DNA of 11,061 nt. Source: Isohypsibius dastychi (Eukaryota; Tardigrada; Eutardigrada; Parachela; Isohypsibiidae). Position numbers and translations under genes: made by a program. Shown here one piece after another: positions 8,086 to 11,061 of this stretch (the first letter of the stretch is position 1; the number at the start of each line of letters is the position of its first letter). The notes under the pieces are model-generated. The model did not search any database, was not told the DNA's origin, and worked only from the letters and a program-made list of their open reading frames with translations. The stretch spans positions 1-11,061 of the forward strand of contig JAQIWT010001371.1 in NCBI GenBank assembly GCA_034696485.1, written 5' to 3'.

Positions 8086-8260
8086 TGCTGATATTTTCGA
8101 ATTGGTTAGCTCAAGTATGAAAGAACCGGAAGATAAACGCCAACAGATCCGTTTTCTCAACTGAATCACCAATCGAGGAACTACTTCAGTTTTATGTCAC
8201 ACATGGAAAAACAGCATCTGGAGCGTTTCGAGACAGTTATTCACTAAACAATTTTCTCAT

Positions 8261-8272
8261 TTCCGGTGATTG
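8261..8272 (+). repeat. TTYCGGTGATTG motif, copy 4
   Basis: TTCCGGTGATTG on the plus strand, 31 bases past the stop of the minus-strand cyclase gene, so antisense within its probable 3' UTR. The eleven bases before the motif resemble none of the other copies. Confidence 0.8.
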
Positions 8273-8302
8273 AAATTCCGGGAAAATATAGTTGATCAAA
8301 CT

Positions 8303-8505
8303 TCAACTGAGTAAGTTTTGTTTAGGATGTGAATAAGATACTCTTGAAGATTTTCTACGTACATTATTTGCCTTCGCCCCAAGAAGCCAATACGTAATAT
8401 GCTTTCCTTTTCCTTTTACTTCAATTTCTCCACGAAGTTGAGTGGTGTAAGCGTCAAATTGGTCCAATATATTTTTCGTCGATTCACTAATCTGAATCCA
8501 TAATG
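8303..8505 (-). CDS. Guanylate cyclase exon J: end of cyclase domain, tail and stop
   Basis: Acceptor gtatttttcag; it encodes LWIQIS, the strand [12 protein letters not shown] with the triphosphate-binding Lys, TYWLLG, and a basic Ser-rich tail ending at TGA (8305-8303). The family usually has EALKIH where this protein has RALWIQ. Confidence 0.9.
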
Positions 8506-11061
8506 CTGAAAAATACGACAGCTTTGAAAAAATCCCCTGTACAACCCAAAATTCTGACCATTCGTTTCCAACTTATGTGTTTAAAAAATAAGACATCGCA
8601 AATATTGATCAAGCTGTATTCGTCGTATTTGACCAATGCCGATAAAACTTTCGTATTTCATTTTTTAATTTTCCACCTCACTTTTGCTATTCTTTATGAT
8701 AATTTACCTCTGCCAGTTGATTCCATACGACTTGCGGTGTTGACAGTGTCTCCAAATCTGTGAAAATATGAAACTCAGGTCACTCAGACTTCAACCCTGA
8801 TTTCAATTATTGAGATCTTACAAGCAGTAGCGAGGCATTTTTAGTCCGACAATTCCGGCAGCAACTGCGCCTAACAACGAGAATCGATTTGAAATTCAAA
8901 ACAAAACTTTGGGAAAACATCACTTCAGTACCTGAATTAATTCCGATCCGCAGATTCAGGATTCTATCCGGGCGATGTTTTATTTTGAAGCGATGCGCTT
9001 CGTCGAGAAAAGTCAAGGCCATTCTGGCGATTTCGTATGCATGCCGGTTTCCATTTCGAATCGGAAGTCCGCTGGCCACCTGAAAATCAAAGAGTATTGA
9101 ATGCTGGTTATTCACAATTCTCAGCAGATTTACACTGTCTATTCCAAGGCTTCTGACGAATACAATCTTACCATATAAGTATCGCTAATTGTTTCAACTT
9201 TGTAAGCGTCGAAGCCTTCTATTATCCGGTCAAATAGTGTATATCTGAATTATGAAATTATTAGGATTACATATTCCCAGAATACAATGCCATCTTAACG
9301 ATTAGAACTTACACGTCGTTCAAAAACTCAACAATTTCGAATGGAGTGCTTTCTGCGGATAGCTCGACGAATCCAACAATATCGCTGAAATAGACCTGTA
9401 ACACAGAGAATTGCATGTTCACCAAATCTTAGGAGATAGATTCAACAATAACAGCAATATCGTGAAATTCATACAGCAAACAAAATCAATAATAATCAGG
9501 TAAATAATAGCAGGTGCGTGATTTTCTGCGATACCGAAAAATCTAAATTCAAAATATAACAGAAACTGAAGTGAGCAATATTCTTCCACCCAGAAGTCAA
9601 ATTAGATAAAACAGTTCCAGCAAGTAACTTCTATCAATGGTTGCTTCTCCAACATTTACCGTGACGCAATCAAACGCTTCTGGTGGAATATAGCCACCAT
9701 TTTTCAGCACATCGGCGATGGCTCTGCAATTATAAACCAACTTAGTTTATTAAATTCGAACACGGTAATCGTTATCTACTTTGGCATCACTTGATACAGA
9801 AGTTCTTCAGCCTTTTTCTTTTCTTCGAAAAATGCCCCGGTTCGTTCTGCAACCAGAGCCTCCAAGTCCTGTAAAGACACCGACACTTATAAGCGGTTTT
9901 TGTTTTTGTGGTTCTATTTCAACTCAATCTTTGGTTCAGTTCAATTCTGTTTAGCCAATCATTTCCGGTTACTAAAATGAACCTTTATACACCGATCAGT
10001 TTTTAAATTTCGGGATCAAAAATAATATTTTCAGGGACCCCCGTTTGACAGGCGTGACCTTTGTCATTTCAGGGAACACAGGGATTACTTGAGCATATTT
10101 CTCCATCCGCTTGAGTAGATTGTCCATAATATTTCCTTCTTTCATCAGCTTGCTTCCTCTTAGAATAACTTTGATGCCATAGAAGCTTGGTCGGTCTTCG
10201 GGGACCTCTTGCAGACACGCAGTGATGACTTGCGATATTTCTCTGGGAATTCCGTCGAGGACAATTGACGGCCTGAATGGCGGCGACTCACTTCTCGCGA
10301 CTTTAGTTATTATTGTGGAATATGGTAATGTCGATGATTGATCGAAGTATGGTTCAGCGCGAACTGCTATTTCTTGCAGTATGATTCCACAACTATAAGC
10401 ATCACCCTTCTGCGTCCCATTCAAAGGCATGGCGACACGAAGATGTTCTGAAAAATAAAAACGTCTTCCCGGACATGAATATTTTCTAAATCCAACCCAC
10501 TAAACAAAACTGATAAACATTTTGCTTTCAATTTCAATTATGATAGACCATTTAATCCGGGAGACTGCGAATCTCTAAAAATATAGAATGTAACTTTCGA
10601 AATTTCGACAAAATCCTTATATAGACATCTGATATCATTGCTGTTTTCATCCTCAATAATTCCTTCCGCAATCCGGTGAAATTTTTTTTTAGAAACATGT
10701 CAGCATGAATTTTCAGTGATCACAGAATCGGGCAAACGGTAATTCAACATGGATCTACTAATGGTAATATCGACCACTGGAATGTCGAATCACAAGTTAA
10801 AAATACCGAGTACTACCAGGTATGTGAACGAAACACTGAGCCAATCAAACGGAATGAGCTGATATTACCTGGGGCTCGCCATAACAGCGATTTGAAATCG
10901 ACTTCATTCCCATTTCCAGGAATCCAATCGGTGATGGCAGCTGGTGTACTCCGAAACATGGGAAGATGGAAATCGGTTATTTTCAACGCGAACCGACCAT
11001 CTACCACACAATTTGAACTATGAAGATATCCATGCGAATGAAAAAACGAATTGTGTAGAAA
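8303..11061 (-). CDS. Receptor-type (natriuretic peptide receptor-like) guanylate cyclase, C-terminal 436 aa, partial
   Basis: By family knowledge this is a single-pass membrane receptor whose cytoplasmic cyclase turns GTP into cGMP as a dimer. Ten exons join in frame (11061-10869, 10447-10089, 9868-9780, 9723-9660, 9395-9313, 9244-9172, 9079-8932, 8870-8822, 8757-8708, 8505-8303); the 5' part lies beyond the window. Residues count from the edge. The kinase-homology domain (1 to about 165) has HGYLHSSNC with no catalytic Asp, DFH instead of DFG, LLWRAPE and [16 protein letters not shown]. The coiled linker is about 170-213. The cyclase domain (about 225-412) keeps metal-binding D240 (FSDIVGF) and D284, guanine-selecting E280 and C352 (RYCLFGD), N359 and R363 (NTASR) and K400 (VKGKG). 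It is therefore predicted active. Oddities are Ser at 283 where Gly is usual (VETIGD) and Val at 245 where Thr is usual. The tail is short and basic (RRKSSR). Confidence 0.95.
8708..8757 (-). CDS. Guanylate cyclase exon I: catalytic Asn/Arg (50 bases)
   Basis: Acceptor tattttcacag; it encodes [16 protein letters not shown] with N359 and R363, the transition-state residues. It completes RYCL|FGD across the junction with exon H and ends in phase 1 at AGAG|gtaaat. Confidence 0.88.
8822..8870 (-). CDS. Guanylate cyclase exon H: guanine-selecting Cys (49 bases)
   Basis: Acceptor cgttgttag; it encodes [15 protein letters not shown], ending with C352, the second guanine-specifying residue. It ends in phase 2 before gtaaga. 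The exon is short and recognised by the conserved protein motif. Confidence 0.88.
8932..9079 (-). CDS. Guanylate cyclase exon G
   Basis: Acceptor ttgattttcag; it encodes [10 protein letters not shown], the [10 protein letters not shown] helix, KHRPD and LRIGINS. It ends in phase 1 at TTCAG|gtactg, the weakest donor in the gene, but exon H restores the family-typical Gly after it. Confidence 0.88.
9172..9244 (-). CDS. Guanylate cyclase exon F: guanine-selecting Glu and second metal Asp
   Basis: Acceptor ataattcag; it encodes YTLFDRII and [12 protein letters not shown]280 is the guanine-specifying residue and D284 the second metal ligand. The Gly usually before that Asp is Ser. It ends in phase 0 at TATATG|gtaaga. 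Confidence 0.9.
9313..9395 (-). CDS. Guanylate cyclase exon E: first metal-binding Asp
   Basis: Acceptor gtgttacag; it encodes VYFSDIVGF with metal ligand D240, then LSAESTP and EFLND. It ends in phase 2 at the strong donor GACGT|gtaagt. Confidence 0.9.
9660..9723 (-). CDS. Guanylate cyclase exon D: start of the cyclase domain
   Basis: Acceptor ataattgcag after a 56-base intron; it encodes [10 protein letters not shown] and PPEAFDCVT. In receptor cyclases this segment leads straight into the first catalytic strand. It ends in phase 0 at CACG|gtaaat. Confidence 0.88.
9780..9868 (-). CDS. Guanylate cyclase exon C: dimerising coiled-coil linker
   Basis: Acceptor tctttacag; it encodes [10 protein letters not shown], the charged [12 protein letters not shown] helix and MPK. 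This is the signalling helix that couples the kinase-homology domain to the cyclase dimer. It ends in phase 2 at CCAAA|gtagat. Confidence 0.9.
10089..10447 (-). CDS. Guanylate cyclase exon B: kinase-homology C-lobe and start of linker
   Basis: Acceptor tatttttcag; it encodes residues 65-184 with [28 protein letters not shown] and [15 protein letters not shown]. It ends in phase 0 at CTCAA|gtaatc. The frame stays open past the donor, but that extension does not resemble the family, whereas exon C continues the linker at once. Confidence 0.92.
10448..10868 (-). other. 421-base intron of the guanylate cyclase gene
   Basis: It runs from gtaata to tttttcag and is the longest intron of the gene part in view. 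The protein is continuous across it (LLWRAP|EHLR), so no exon is missing. I see no nested gene in it. Confidence 0.85.
10869..11061 (-). CDS. Guanylate cyclase exon A: kinase-homology domain, HGxL and DFH segment (5' truncated by window)
   Basis: It starts in frame at the window edge and encodes residues 1-64, including [20 protein letters not shown] and LLWRAP. It ends in phase 1 at CCAG|gtaata. The next exon completes the Glu codon of the family-typical APE. Confidence 0.9.

Noticed and set aside
8137-8247. 36-codon stretch before copy 4 of the 12-mer, considered as a remnant of an HLH C-terminus
   Set aside because: Resemblance to the second HLH tail is limited to a few scattered residues, and nucleotide alignment with either HLH gene is not convincing.
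8807-8931. Extension of cyclase exon G past 8932 as one continuous frame
   Set aside because: The extension loses similarity at once, whereas splicing gtactg to ttgttag gives the family motif [16 protein letters not shown].
8889-9083. Plus-strand frames across the cyclase exons (for example 8503-8763 and 8889-9083)
   Set aside because: They are antisense to well-supported cyclase exons and have no features of their own.
1-11061. CRISPR arrays, tRNA or rRNA genes, intact transposons
   Set aside because: No regularly spaced repeats, no tRNA A/B-box pair with a cloverleaf, no rRNA-like sequence and no terminal inverted repeats flanking a transposase were seen.

Overview
The window looks like AT-rich nuclear DNA of an animal, most likely an arthropod or another ecdysozoan. 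Three things support this: GT-AG introns of 56 to 421 bases in a receptor guanylate cyclase gene, two extramacrochaetae/Id-type helix-loop-helix (HLH) genes, and core promoters that pair a TATA box with an arthropod-style TCAGT initiator. No bacterial gene organisation is visible. I cannot name the species.

Layout. (1) 1-720: a complete, compact, intronless emc/Id-like gene on the plus strand, with E-box, TATA box, initiator, a 101-residue reading frame and an AATAAA signal. (2) 721-5100: about 4.4 kb with no convincing gene. (3) 5100-5800: a more structured intergenic segment with three consensus Su(H)/CSL sites and an unassigned reading frame that may be a very small gene. (4) 6390-6990: a second intronless HLH gene on the plus strand, built like the first but much diverged. 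(5) 6995-8300: non-coding, with a head-to-head pair of CSL-type sites around a proneural-type E-box. (6) 8303-11061, minus strand: the last ten exons of a receptor-type guanylate cyclase. They encode most of the C-lobe of the kinase-homology domain, the coiled linker, the whole cyclase domain and the tail. The gene runs off the right edge.

The two HLH proteins lack a DNA-binding basic region, so by family knowledge they should act by capturing bHLH partners into inactive dimers, as Emc and Id do. They share the N-terminal pattern MKxxxMxVxR, an HP(E/D) motif after helix 2, the same promoter grammar and a 12-base motif in both 3' UTRs, which points to tandem duplication followed by divergence. 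The guanylate cyclase is a separate membrane signalling gene, convergent with the second HLH gene; nothing in the sequence ties it to HLH function.

The most unusual signal is the 12-mer TTYCGGTGATTG. It occurs four times, always on the plus strand, twice in the 3' UTRs of the two HLH genes. Splice junctions, CSL sites and promoters were read by eye and have not been checked against transcripts or databases.
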